DNA from: an uncultured Allomuricauda sp.
GTDB lineage: Bacteria > Bacteroidota > Bacteroidia > Flavobacteriales > Flavobacteriaceae
Length of the DNA: 64,000 nt
Assembly (NCBI RefSeq): GCF_947499695.1
Contig: NZ_CANMPQ010000001.1
Location: forward strand, 1,054,001 to 1,118,000
Direction of reading: 5' to 3'
The position numbers and the translations under genes were made by a program. The notes beneath the pieces were generated by a model that saw only the letters and a list, made by a program, of their open reading frames with translations, ran no database searches and was not told where the DNA came from. Below are positions 50,682 through 59,040 of the stretch, one piece after another. The stretch's first letter is position 1. The number at the start of each line of letters is the position of its first letter.

Positions 50682-51401
50682 ATGGAAATTCAAAAACTAT
50701 TAGAAAACGGTACAGATCATTTTCTTCCCAATTTATCTATTGACCTTGTAATCATCGGATATCAAGAAGGCGAATTAAAATGTTTATTGCTGAAAATAGG
50801 ACAAAAGTGGACCTTGCCAGGAGGGTATATCAATAAAAAGGAATCTGTTGATGAGGCCGTAATCCGAATTTTAGAAGAGCGAACGGGCCTCAAAGACCCT
50901 CATTTTAAATTTTTATCCGTTTTTGGAGCCTCGAATCGTCGATTTGTTCAAGAATTCAAACAGTATTTTGATAAAAATGGTTTACCGTGGCGAGAGGATT
51001 ATTGGATAAATGATCGTTTTGTGACCTTAGCCTATTATTCTTTAGTAGACATTGACAATACCCATCCGGTACCCGGAGAGTTCGACGAAGCCGCATCCTG
51101 GTTTTCGATGGATGATCTCCCGAAATTTTGGATGGACCACAAGGAAATAGTTGATAAAGCCCGGAATCGTTTAAAGGAGGACAGTAAGAACGAACTACAC
51201 ACGCATAACCTTTTGTCTGAGACATTTACTATGCCAGAGCTGCATCATCTTCACCAAGCTATCTTTCGTGAAAAAATAGACCGCAGCCGTTTTCAAAAAA
51301 AAATGTTGGCCACCGGTAAATTCGAACGCCTGCCCAAACTGAAAAAAGAAAGTCCTGGAAGTAACCCTTATCAATATAAGCTTAAAAAAACCAACAGTTA
51401 A
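50682..51401 (+). CDS. NUDIX-domain transcriptional regulator (NrtR/AraR-like), degenerate Nudix box
   Basis: 239 residues. The N-terminal NUDIX fold (SIDLVIIGYQEGELKCLLLKIGQKWTLPGG) has the box G48-x5-E54-x7-R62-I-L-E-E66-R-T-G69-L. Two catalytic Glu of the consensus RExxEE are replaced (Ile63, Arg67), so hydrolysis is unlikely. The C-terminal 90 residues form the winged helix of NrtR-type regulators (LSETFTMPELHHLHQAIFREKIDRSRFQKKMLATGKFERL). Bacteroidota members sense sugars. It is divergent from the GH3 gene and should control it and itself. Confidence 0.85.
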   Translation: MEIQKLLENGTDHFLPNLSIDLVIIGYQEGELKCLLLKIGQKWTLPGGYINKKESVDEAVIRILEERTGLKDPHFKFLSVFGASNRRFVQEFKQYFDKNGLPWREDYWINDRFVTLAYYSLVDIDNTHPVPGEFDEAASWFSMDDLPKFWMDHKEIVDKARNRLKEDSKNELHTHNLLSETFTMPELHHLHQAIFREKIDRSRFQKKMLATGKFERLPKLKKESPGSNPYQYKLKKTNS

Positions 51402-51481
51402 CCAGATGTAGAATTGGATCGTTGGCAAATTCATATGTAGTTGAGGAACTGCATCAACCATCTCGGACTCTAAACAAAAAA

Positions 51482-52381
51482 ATGAAGAAACTCCTTTATA
51501 CCATTAGTTTAGTTACATTATTTACATCCTGCAATAAAAAAAAGGACATGAAAAGTATATATAAAGTGATGGAAGATATTTCAATAATATCACAGATTAC
51601 CTATAAAACAATAGATTCCTTAGAAAAACAGCTGGACGTCTATTATCCTGCGAAAAAATTGGGCAAGGAACCCTGGGAAGAGCTGTCAGATCAAACTAAA
51701 CCAACCCTTATTTATTTTCATGGAGGTGGCTGGGTAAGTGGAGATAGAATATCGCGGTCACTAGCGTTTTTACCATATCTTGAAAAAGGTTGGTGTGTTG
51801 TAAATGTAGATTACAGATTGCTTCAGGAGACAAATTTAATCGGTTGTGTAAATGACTGTATTGATGCAATAAACTGGGTCAATGAGAATTCCTCGACCTA
51901 CAAATTCGACACAGATCAAATTTATTTATCAGGAGAATCTGCTGGTGGTCATTTAGCATTACTTGCCGGGATGATCAATGAATTTGAGTTGGACGGACAT
52001 CATTTAAGCAAGAGAAAGGGCGCGATTAAAGGTATAATTAATTGGTATGGAATTACAGAAACAAAAAGTGCCATAGCATTCTGGAATGATGAAGGATATA
52101 CAGATCTTATTCTAAAAAAATGGGAAGGCGACAGAAACCGGTACCTAGAGTTTACCTCCCCTATAAATCACATTTCACAACAGAAGACTCCACCAATAAT
52201 CAGTTTTCATGGAAATAAAGATATCAACGTGGAATACGAACAGGCTACTTTACTCCATGAAAAGTTGGAAGCATCTGGAGTAAAAAATAAACTGGTTACC
52301 ATAGAGGGCAAAAAACACGGAGACTTTTCGGCAAACGATTTAGAATTCATATTTAACGAGATTTGGGGTTTCCTCAAATAA
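51482..52381 (+). CDS. Alpha/beta hydrolase (carboxylesterase) lipoprotein
   Basis: 299 residues from ATG 51482. Lipoprotein signal LLYTISLVTLFTSCNKKKD. Hormone-sensitive-lipase-like: oxyanion motif HGGGW, nucleophile Ser in GESAGG (about residue 162), acid in GNKDINVEYEQ and His in KKHGDF. The frame is open to a TTG at 51422, but that segment includes a likely cassette boundary. GTTGGC (51421-51426) before and GCCAAC (52434-52439) after the gene are complementary, followed by the attC-like core at 52503. This suggests it arrived as a cassette. Confidence 0.85.
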   Translation: MKKLLYTISLVTLFTSCNKKKDMKSIYKVMEDISIISQITYKTIDSLEKQLDVYYPAKKLGKEPWEELSDQTKPTLIYFHGGGWVSGDRISRSLAFLPYLEKGWCVVNVDYRLLQETNLIGCVNDCIDAINWVNENSSTYKFDTDQIYLSGESAGGHLALLAGMINEFELDGHHLSKRKGAIKGIINWYGITETKSAIAFWNDEGYTDLILKKWEGDRNRYLEFTSPINHISQQKTPPIISFHGNKDINVEYEQATLLHEKLEASGVKNKLVTIEGKKHGDFSANDLEFIFNEIWGFLK

Positions 52382-52433
52382 AACTATTTGCTATTATTGA
52401 AATTGCGGAAGTATTCTTTACTGTTCAATTAAG

Positions 52434-52530
52434 GCCAACTAACCTACAATTGCCCTTTAGGACATAAATTCAAAAATTAACACTAGGTGTGTGGTTAAAA
52501 TTCCGAACTTCACTTTTCAACATTAAGCTT
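52434..52530 (+). repeat. Cassette-tail (attC-like) repeat, copy C
   Basis: After the esterase stop, GCCAAC (52434-52439) precedes a GTGTGG block and the shared core CCGAACTTCACTT (52503-52515). Copies A and B at 19.8 and 18.3 kb have the same core, also on the coding-strand side of the gene's 3' end. The far end (TTTCAACATT) has no clean GTTRRRY site. Confidence 0.4.
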
Positions 52531-52600
52531 ATGTAGTAGATTCAAGCTTTTGAAAAATCAATAGTTTAAATCTATTAGCGCATTATTAAAAACCGAATTG

Positions 52601-53101
52601 ATGAAATTTTGTTATCAACAAAAACTATTTCTCTTATCATTTATATTGTTGGCCACAGCTGCATGCGGTGATAAACAAACTAAAAAACCAACTGATGTTG
52701 CTGAATTGGAAATTAGAAAAATCCATAAAGCTTACGTGAATGGTTGGTTAGCATCCGATGAAGAAGGAATTATGGAGCTTTTGGTAGAAGATTCAAGAAT
52801 TCAACCTAATACACTTCAACCCATTGAGGGGAAATCAGAAATTAGAAAATTTTGGTTTCCCAATGATAGTTCAAAAACAACCATAAACAATTATGTCACT
52901 GAAATAGTCAGCTTGGACGTAATGGATACATTGGCCATTTCAACCCATACATCTCTTTTAGATTGGACATATAAAAAGGATTCCATCAATTTTGGAATGG
53001 TTCAAAATGGAATAAGTACAACCATTTATAGAAGACAATCTGATAACTCCTGGAAAATATGGAGATCAATGTGGACAGATATCTATGTTGAAAGAAAGTA
53101 A
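52601..53101 (+). CDS. SnoaL/NTF2-like (DUF4440-type) lipoprotein
   Basis: 166 residues from ATG 52601 (a TTG three bases earlier also opens the frame). Lipoprotein signal LFLLSFILLATAACGDKQ. The cone-shaped NTF2 fold is indicated by IRKIHKAYVNGWLASDEEGIMELLVEDSRIQPNTLQPIEGKSEIRKFW and a closing W-x-I-W-RSMWTDIYV strand. It is a likely small-molecule-binding or hydrolase-like protein, with no specific substrate visible. It lies after the attC-like copy C. Confidence 0.75.
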   Translation: MKFCYQQKLFLLSFILLATAACGDKQTKKPTDVAELEIRKIHKAYVNGWLASDEEGIMELLVEDSRIQPNTLQPIEGKSEIRKFWFPNDSSKTTINNYVTEIVSLDVMDTLAISTHTSLLDWTYKKDSINFGMVQNGISTTIYRRQSDNSWKIWRSMWTDIYVERK

Positions 53102-53190
53102 AAAAGCGTCAACCATTTCTACGAACTATTGACAAACTCCTCAGCACTTAAAAGGGGCTGAAAAAGCACCCACCTTTGTAACAACAATAA

Positions 53191-54150
53191 CTATCTTCCG
53201 GCACCGGAGTTACGATAATATCCCTTATTCGGAATCTCCACCACATATTTTTTACCTGAACTGTTGTTCAAATGAGGCTCGCGCAACCATGGATTATGTC
53301 TTTTTAGAATCTTATAGTTGATTTCATAGAGTTTGGCAAAGTCCGCCCAACTGGCAACTGCCGAATCCACTTCTACCGAAAATGTAGGCACTGCATTATA
53401 GAAATCTTCTTTTTCAACATTAAAACCATATTTATCTGGATTAGAGACAATCTCCTTTATTGCCATTATCCGAAAGACATAACGTCCTGTCTCCTCTCCC
53501 AACAATAAATCATAGTAATCATCAGCTTTTTGAATATTCATATATTTTCGAATACCTGCAGGACCAGCGTTGTACGCAGCAGCTGTCAAGGTCCAACTGC
53601 CAAAACGACTCTTCCACTTTTTAAGGTAATCACAGGCCACTTGCGTTGCCTTCTCAACATGGTAACGTTCATCAACGTTGGAATTTACTTCCAGTCCGTA
53701 TTCCCTTCCGGTGGTTTTCATGATTTGCCAAAACCCTCTTGCTCCTGCGGGAGAAACCACATTTTGCAATCCACTTTCGGCTACAGCAAGATATTTAAAG
53801 TCGTCAGGGACTCCGTTCTTGGCTAAAATGGGCTCAATAACGGGAAAGTATTTATGAGCGCGCTTCATTAACAAAAGAGCATTAGATTGCCAATAGGTGT
53901 TCACCAAGAACTCACGATCTACCCTTTCTAATATTTCTGGGTCTTCCAAAGGAACTGCTTCACCTGCAAAATTTAAATCTTGTGGGATTTCTATAGCGCT
54001 AATTTGGTAACCTCTGGAAACATTCTTGTCGATAGCTTCTGTATCTGGCTTTTCCGGCTGGTCTATATCGCTTGATTGGACGGCAAAAATTAAGCTACCA
54101 ATTACCACTGCTAATCCGATACCTGCCAAGATGTTCTTTATATATTTCAT
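53191..54150 (-). CDS. Lytic transglycosylase (SLT domain)
   Basis: 319 residues. An N-terminal membrane anchor/signal helix (NILAGIGLAVVIGSLIFAV) is followed by an SLT domain of the MltD type: NGVPDDFKYLAVAESGLQNVVSPAGARGFWQIMKTTGREYGL with catalytic Glu125, then AATYNAGPxGI in the form AAAYNAGPAGIRKYM. A C-terminal segment (YEINYKILKRHNPWLREPHLNNSSGKKYVVEIP) resembles a LysM-like or degenerate binding repeat. It cleaves peptidoglycan glycan strands. Confidence 0.9.
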   Translation of the reverse strand: MKYIKNILAGIGLAVVIGSLIFAVQSSDIDQPEKPDTEAIDKNVSRGYQISAIEIPQDLNFAGEAVPLEDPEILERVDREFLVNTYWQSNALLLMKRAHKYFPVIEPILAKNGVPDDFKYLAVAESGLQNVVSPAGARGFWQIMKTTGREYGLEVNSNVDERYHVEKATQVACDYLKKWKSRFGSWTLTAAAYNAGPAGIRKYMNIQKADDYYDLLLGEETGRYVFRIMAIKEIVSNPDKYGFNVEKEDFYNAVPTFSVEVDSAVASWADFAKLYEINYKILKRHNPWLREPHLNNSSGKKYVVEIPNKGYYRNSGAGR

Positions 54151-54181
54151 GCTGATTTTTTATTTCTTTCGTAAAGATATA

Positions 54182-54859
54182 CTATATACAACTCTCTTCT
54201 CCCAAAATAATTGCCGGTAAGCGCTCATTGAACCATTTTGCACGATGTATGATCATGGTATGGGTACCATTTCTGACGGGGATACAATCTTTAATATTTA
54301 CCATAGGAAAAACGGCATCTTTTTCTCCATGGATATGCACTAGGTTTTCTGGTACAATTGTCTGCTTCCAGTTTACTATTTTGTCCAAGGACCAATCTAT
54401 ATAGCTTTTATCTCGAACGGAAAGATACTTTTCATAAAGCTCTAAACGCTTGGTCACAGTTTCGCCAAAAGCGTATTTGGCCAAAAGTTCAACGTTGTTG
54501 ACCAAACCAGTTGGCAGCAACTTATGTGCCTTGGTGTACTTGGCAAACAGCATACGCTTGGGAAGTTCAGAACTATGTTTTACGCTAGACACTATAACCA
54601 CCTTAGATGTTTTAATGTGTCTCGCCATTTCTTGCACTAAAAGGCCTCCAAACGAAACTCCAAGAAGTACAGGGTTTTCGTGGCGTATCTTTGAACACAT
54701 TTTTTTTGCATAAGCTGATAGGGTCATACCCTTGTCCGGAACAAACCATGCAAGCTTATGGGTTTCAAAATGAGTCGAAGGTAATGCAATCCCATCAAAA
54801 ATAGAGGGATTGGCAGCCATTCCGGGCATGAGGTAAACATGGGTTTTGTTGTCGGGCAT
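54182..54859 (-). CDS. Alpha/beta hydrolase fold protein
   Basis: 225 residues, no signal peptide. HVYLMPGMAANPSIFDGI, nucleophile Ser in LLGVSFGGLL, and acid/His candidates HGEKDAVFP and GTHTMIIHRAKW (His). It resembles small cytoplasmic esterase/thioesterase-like hydrolases with a short lid. The substrate is unknown. It is upstream of the lytic transglycosylase gene (31 bp), so they may be cotranscribed. Confidence 0.75.
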   Translation of the reverse strand: MPDNKTHVYLMPGMAANPSIFDGIALPSTHFETHKLAWFVPDKGMTLSAYAKKMCSKIRHENPVLLGVSFGGLLVQEMARHIKTSKVVIVSSVKHSSELPKRMLFAKYTKAHKLLPTGLVNNVELLAKYAFGETVTKRLELYEKYLSVRDKSYIDWSLDKIVNWKQTIVPENLVHIHGEKDAVFPMVNIKDCIPVRNGTHTMIIHRAKWFNERLPAIILGEESCI

Positions 54860-55009
54860 TTCTGACCTAATATCGATTTGGCTAGGAATTTAGCAATTTT
54901 TTAAGTAATTTTGTAACCCTTTTTTTATCACCGCCCCAAAATGCATAAGGAAGGTAATCTGTAATTGCAATTATGCAATTTGCACGATGTCAAATAAAAA
55001 CAAAACTAT

Positions 55010-55303
55010 ATGACAGAAATGAAAATCAATGACAATAGTTTCTTGCGTCAGTATGAAACTAAGGTTGATGGGCATTTAGCCAAGATTGAATACTCTTCTC
55101 AAGAACGTAAAGTTTTTTTAACCAAATTGGTTATCCCCGAAGAAATTACACAAGACGGTTTTAAAGAAACTTTTATTAAAGCTGTGCTTCACGAGATACA
55201 AGAAAAAAACCTAAGGGTTGTTCCTACTAGCCCACACATTGCAGGTTTTCTAAGAAAAAACAGACAATACAAAGAGATGCTTCCCGTTGGGATACGCATC
55301 TAA
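55010..55303 (+). CDS. GCN5-like small N-acetyltransferase domain protein
   Basis: 97 residues. This is the YidJ-type minimal acetyltransferase (PF14542-like): GHLAKIEYSSQERKVFLTKLVIPEE, a central helix AVLHEIQEKNLRVVPTSPHIAGFLRKNRQYKEML. The typical SAM-like P-loop of larger GNATs is shortened to VVPTSPHIAGFL. It probably acetylates small amines or proteins. The ATG at 55010 has a second in-frame ATG 9 bp later. It ends at a strong terminator. Confidence 0.8.
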   Translation: MTEMKINDNSFLRQYETKVDGHLAKIEYSSQERKVFLTKLVIPEEITQDGFKETFIKAVLHEIQEKNLRVVPTSPHIAGFLRKNRQYKEMLPVGIRI

Positions 55304-55329
55304 TTTATATGTAAGGTGTAAGTTTAAAG

Positions 55330-55354
55330 ACCTCTCTTTCCGAGAGGTTTTTTT
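55330..55354 (+). terminator. Terminator after the GNAT gene
   Basis: ACCTCTC-TTTCC-GAGAGGT followed by seven T. It overlaps the last bases of the convergent mtaB gene. Confidence 0.88.
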
Positions 55355-56681
55355 ATGCCAATATCTTTTCCAATACAAAATTGAAACGGACCAATCCATC
55401 CTCATCAATTTCAGTAAGTTCCACTCGATGCAATGTATTCACTAATTTGGGATTCCAAGGAGTTTTAACTTTGACATAATTCTCCGTGAAGCCATGGATA
55501 TAACCAGATTTGTTTTCTCCTTCGAACAAGACGGTTCTCATACTTCCCAATTGGCTTTCATAAAAAGCCCTTCTCTTTTTAACCGATAATCCTCTTAGCA
55601 TTTTACTTCGCTTGCTCCTAATGTTTTTGGGAACCGGATTTTCCATTTCGGCAGCCAACGTATTATCTCTTTCCGAATAAGTAAAAACATGCAGATAGGA
55701 AATATCCAAATCATTTAAAAAATGATAGGTTTCCAAAAAATGTTCATCAGTCTCGCCAGGAAAGCCAGCAATAACATCTACTCCAATGCAGGCATGAGGC
55801 ATGACCTCTTTAATCCGTTTTACCCTATCAACATATAGATTGGAAAGATACCTACGTCGCATCAATTTCAGAATCGTATCACTTCCGCTTTGCAAAGGCA
55901 CATGAAAATGAGGCACGAAGGAATTGCTTTGAGCAACAAAATCAATGGTTTCATTTTTAAGCAGATTGGGCTCGATGGAAGAAATGCGTAATCTATGGAT
56001 CCCTTCAACCTTGTCTAAAGCTTTGACCAGCTCAAAAAAGGTATGCTCATGCTTTTTATTTCCAAACTCCCCCTTTCCATAATCACCAATATTGACCCCA
56101 GTAAGTACAATTTCCTTGATTCCTTTTGATGAAATCTCCGTTGCATTTCGAAGTACATTCTCCAAGGTATCACTTCGGGATATACCTCGAGCCAATGGAA
56201 TAGTGCAATAGGTACATTTATAGTCGCATCCGTCTTGAACCTTTAAAAAGGCTCGAGTGCGATCTCCAATGGCATAACTTCCAACATAAAAATCGGCCTC
56301 TTCAATTTCACAAGAATGCACCTCCCCTTTGTCATTTTTTGTTAAATCATTGAGGTAATCTGTAATCTTAAATTTTTCGGTGGCTCCTAACACCAAGTCA
56401 ACGCCATCAACAGCGGCCAGTTCTTCAGGTTTTAGCTGAGCATAACAGCCAACCGCAGTTACAAAAGCTTCGGGATTGGCCTTCTGAGCCTGTTTTACAA
56501 TGGTCTTAAAACGCTTATCCGCGTTCTCTGTGACCGAGCAGGTATTGATTACATAAACATCGGCCTTTTCATCAAAATCAACGCGCTCAAAATCCTCTTT
56601 TTCAAAACTTCGTGCTATCGTAGAAGTTTCTGAGAAATTGAGCTTGCAACCCAGTGTATAAAAGGCAACTTTTTTGTGCAT
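55353..56681 (-). CDS. mtaB: tRNA t6A37 methylthiotransferase MtaB
   Basis: 442 residues. UPF0004 domain with Cys12, Cys48 and Cys79 for the auxiliary cluster (YTLGCKLNFSET, VINTCSV, VGCYAQ), radical-SAM Cys152/156/159 (CDYKCTYC), GVNIGDYG, HFHVPLQSGSD and a C-terminal TRAM domain. The YTLGCKLN start and the lack of MiaB/RimO features point to MtaB, which makes ms2t6A in tRNA. The start codon is preceded by a TAAATTTG-type box (56713-56706, minus) with no clear -33. Confidence 0.92.
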   Translation of the reverse strand: MHKKVAFYTLGCKLNFSETSTIARSFEKEDFERVDFDEKADVYVINTCSVTENADKRFKTIVKQAQKANPEAFVTAVGCYAQLKPEELAAVDGVDLVLGATEKFKITDYLNDLTKNDKGEVHSCEIEEADFYVGSYAIGDRTRAFLKVQDGCDYKCTYCTIPLARGISRSDTLENVLRNATEISSKGIKEIVLTGVNIGDYGKGEFGNKKHEHTFFELVKALDKVEGIHRLRISSIEPNLLKNETIDFVAQSNSFVPHFHVPLQSGSDTILKLMRRRYLSNLYVDRVKRIKEVMPHACIGVDVIAGFPGETDEHFLETYHFLNDLDISYLHVFTYSERDNTLAAEMENPVPKNIRSKRSKMLRGLSVKKRRAFYESQLGSMRTVLFEGENKSGYIHGFTENYVKVKTPWNPKLVNTLHRVELTEIDEDGLVRFNFVLEKILA

Positions 56682-56788
56682 TGACCTGCGTTAAATTTTG
56701 GGCTGCAAATTTACAAAATTGATTTGAGTAATGGATAGTTGGATAACCTAGCTAAACGCGTATGCCAAAAACAAAACCAACACACGGG

Positions 56789-57964
56789 CTAATAATTCCG
56801 CCACTTTTTAGTCTCTTCAAAAACATGCTCCAGAATCCGGGCCTCTTTTTCATCAAATTCAACACCTCTTCTCGCCATCATCACCTTTGCCGCTTCGAAC
56901 GCTCGTTTGGGAAGATATTCTGTAAAACCAGATGCCCCACCCCAACTAAAGCTAGGTACAAAATTTCTTGGAAATCCCGGTACATATATGTTTGAGTTAA
57001 CCCCGATTACTGTTCCCGTATTGAACATTGTATTGATGGCCGTTTTACTATGATCGCCCATCATAAGTCCACAAAACTGTAAGCCAGTATGGTCAAACTT
57101 TTCTGTCGCGTAGTTCCAGATACGAACTTTGGCGTAATTATTTTTTAGGTTGGAATTGTTGGAGTCTGCCCCAATATTGCACCACTCTCCCAAAACAGCA
57201 TTCCCAAGATATCCATCATGCCCCTTGCTCGAGTATCCAAAAATCACCGAATTACTGACTTCTCCGCATATTTTTCCATGCGGCCCAACTGTTGTGGGAC
57301 CATATATTTTGGCGCCCATTTTCACAACTGCTTTTTCGCAAAGGGCCAGCGCTCCCCGTACCATGCAGCCTTCCCATATTTCAGCGCCTTTATCTAGGTA
57401 AATAGGTCCTTCTGTTGCATTCAAAATACTATGTTCAACTACCGCTCCTTCTTCCAAAAAGATATTCTCAGGGCATATCAATTTATTGGTATTTGAAATC
57501 GGAGCACTTTTTCGTCCTTGGGTAATCAAATCAAAATCAGCCTGCAAGGCTTCTCCATTTTTTGAAAATATATCCCACGTATAATCCACAGTAAATGGCT
57601 CTTTATCCAAGTCGATACGCTCGTATTCGGATAAATCCACCTCTTCTTTAGGACTAGAGCTAAAGTAGGCGACCAACTTATCACCAATGAAGATGGCTTC
57701 GTTCTGCTTTAATGCAGTTATTGATTCGACCAGTTCGGCATTTGGCAGAAAAGAAGCAATAATGATAACATTTTCAGTTGCCTCTACAAGAGTATACTTT
57801 TCAGATAAATAGTCCTCTGTTTTGAAACTTACCGAAGTATTAAGGTACTTTTCCCATTTTTCTCGAATGGTCAAAATTCCAATTCTAATCTCCGCAACAG
57901 GTCTGGTAAATGTAAAAGGCAACAATGCTTTTCTTTGCGATCCGTCAGAAAGGATATAGTTCAT
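56789..57964 (-). CDS. GlmU-like sugar-phosphate nucleotidyltransferase/acyltransferase family protein
   Basis: About 391 residues starting MNYILSDGSQRKALLPFTFTRPVAEIRIG. The N-terminal half is a degenerate nucleotidyltransferase (TRPVAEIR, FIGDKLVAYF); the C-terminal half is a left-handed parallel beta-helix of hexapeptide repeats (ILNATEGPIYLDKGAEIWEGCMVRGALALCEKAVVKMGAKIYGPTTVGPHGKICGEV). NCBI calls these the GlmU family protein of Bacteroidota. The substrate is unproven. ATG 57970 two codons upstream is an alternative start. Confidence 0.85.
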   Translation of the reverse strand: MNYILSDGSQRKALLPFTFTRPVAEIRIGILTIREKWEKYLNTSVSFKTEDYLSEKYTLVEATENVIIIASFLPNAELVESITALKQNEAIFIGDKLVAYFSSSPKEEVDLSEYERIDLDKEPFTVDYTWDIFSKNGEALQADFDLITQGRKSAPISNTNKLICPENIFLEEGAVVEHSILNATEGPIYLDKGAEIWEGCMVRGALALCEKAVVKMGAKIYGPTTVGPHGKICGEVSNSVIFGYSSKGHDGYLGNAVLGEWCNIGADSNNSNLKNNYAKVRIWNYATEKFDHTGLQFCGLMMGDHSKTAINTMFNTGTVIGVNSNIYVPGFPRNFVPSFSWGGASGFTEYLPKRAFEAAKVMMARRGVEFDEKEARILEHVFEETKKWRNY

Positions 57965-57984
57965 GGTCATGTTTTAATGGTGCA

Positions 57985-58021
57985 AAAATAAAAAACGCCC
58001 CTGATTAATAACCAGAGGCGT
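57985..58021 (-). terminator. Terminator of rpmE2
   Basis: Minus strand: ACGCCTCTG (58021-58013), 9-base loop, CAGGGGCGT (58003-57995) then TTTTTTA-rich sequence: a 9-bp stem with one T:G pair. Confidence 0.85.
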
Positions 58022-58043
58022 CAAATATTGTTGTAAAAGAGGC

Positions 58044-58313
58044 TTATTCCTCTTTCTTCTCTTCTTTACCGAACTTTTTATACTTGTTCTTGAACTTATC
58101 AATTCTACCGGCTGTATCAACCAATTTGGTCTTACCAGTATAGTATGGATGTGAAGTTCTTGAAATTTCCAACTTTACCAAAGGATATTCAACACCATCA
58201 ACTGTAATGGTTTCTTTAGCTTCGGCAGTAGACTTTGTAATAAACACATCGTCGTTGGACATATCTTTAAAAGCTACCAATCTATAATTTTCTGGGTGTA
58301 TACCTTTTCTCAT
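58044..58313 (-). CDS. rpmE2: 50S ribosomal protein L31, type B
   Basis: 89 residues starting MRKGIHPENYRLVAFKDMSNDD, then ITVDGVEYPLVKLEISRTSHPYYTGKTKLVDTAGRIDKFKNKY. This is the L31 type B (cysteine-free) form. The longer charged tail (KKFGKEEKKEE) is normal for Bacteroidota. It has its own promoter and terminator. Confidence 0.96.
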   Translation of the reverse strand: MRKGIHPENYRLVAFKDMSNDDVFITKSTAEAKETITVDGVEYPLVKLEISRTSHPYYTGKTKLVDTAGRIDKFKNKYKKFGKEEKKEE

Positions 58314-58348
58314 CGTCTTAAATGCTTGATCTCAGAATTTTCGAGGTG

Positions 58349-58378
58349 CAAATTTAATGATTTCTTGGATATTGCCAA
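58349..58378 (-). promoter_or_regulatory. Promoter of rpmE2
   Basis: Minus strand: TTG (58378-58376), exactly 19 bases, TAAATTTG (58356-58349). The predicted start lies about 30 bases before the ATG at 58313. Confidence 0.7.
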
Positions 58379-58476
58379 CTTAAAATCAACAAAAAAGAAA
58401 AAATCTATTTTTATATGTAACAAATTGATCTGGAACTTAACTAACGAGCTACAATCAACACTAAAAAATAAACAAA

Positions 58477-58998
58477 ATGGAAGAAAATCAACCAAAAATA
58501 GGGAAGTTTTCCCTTAACTATGGACTTATTTTAGGTCTAATTTCTATTGTATTCGGGGTAATGCTCTATACCCAAGGCATGCATTATGAAATGAACACTT
58601 CGGTAATTGTTATTTCAACAGTACTTACAATTGTGGTTATTGTTTTGGGCACTTTGGCTTACAAAAAAGCAAATGGTGGCTATCTAAAACTTGGAGAAGC
58701 CGTAAAGTTGGCCGTCGGGATTGCTTTGGTCTCAACCATTCTGTCTCTTTTGTATCAATATGTTCTTATCAACTTTATCGAACCTGATTTTATGGATAAG
58801 GCAATTGCGTTGGCTAAACCCGATGCTTTTGAAAAGAACCCCAGCATGACAGAGGAACAATGGGAACAGGGAGTTGCAATGCAAAAGAAAATGTCATGGT
58901 TGCGCTACCCTATAGGTTTAATCATAAGTTGTTTGTTAGGATTGGTAATCGGACTAATAACCGGTCTTATTCTCAAGAAGGATAAACCTGCCTACTAA
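58477..58998 (+). CDS. DUF4199 family membrane protein
   Basis: 173 residues with four membrane helices (about 14-32, 41-62, 76-98 and 145-165). The pattern KFSLNYGLILGLISIVFGVMLY, YLKLGEAVKLAVGIALVSTILSLLYQYVLINFIEPD, then a cytoplasmic/periplasmic segment with NPSMTEEQWEQ is DUF4199, unknown function. It is often found just before GT2 genes in Bacteroidota, as here. Confidence 0.88.
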   Translation: MEENQPKIGKFSLNYGLILGLISIVFGVMLYTQGMHYEMNTSVIVISTVLTIVVIVLGTLAYKKANGGYLKLGEAVKLAVGIALVSTILSLLYQYVLINFIEPDFMDKAIALAKPDAFEKNPSMTEEQWEQGVAMQKKMSWLRYPIGLIISCLLGLVIGLITGLILKKDKPAY

Positions 58999-59018
58999 AC
59001 CAAAAAATACTATTTTTG
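58988..59018 (+). promoter_or_regulatory. Probable promoter of the GT2 gene
   Basis: TATTTTTG (59011-59018) is a perfect -7 box. The upstream element is CTG at 58988-58990 with a 20-base spacer, a weak match. The leader would be about 15 bases. Confidence 0.4.
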
Positions 59019-59040
59019 AAGGGAATTCCAGAATTGAACA

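Noticed and set aside
53140..53180. Terminator between the NTF2-like and lytic transglycosylase genes
   Set aside because: Only a 5-bp TCAGC/GCTGA stem with no T run on either strand.
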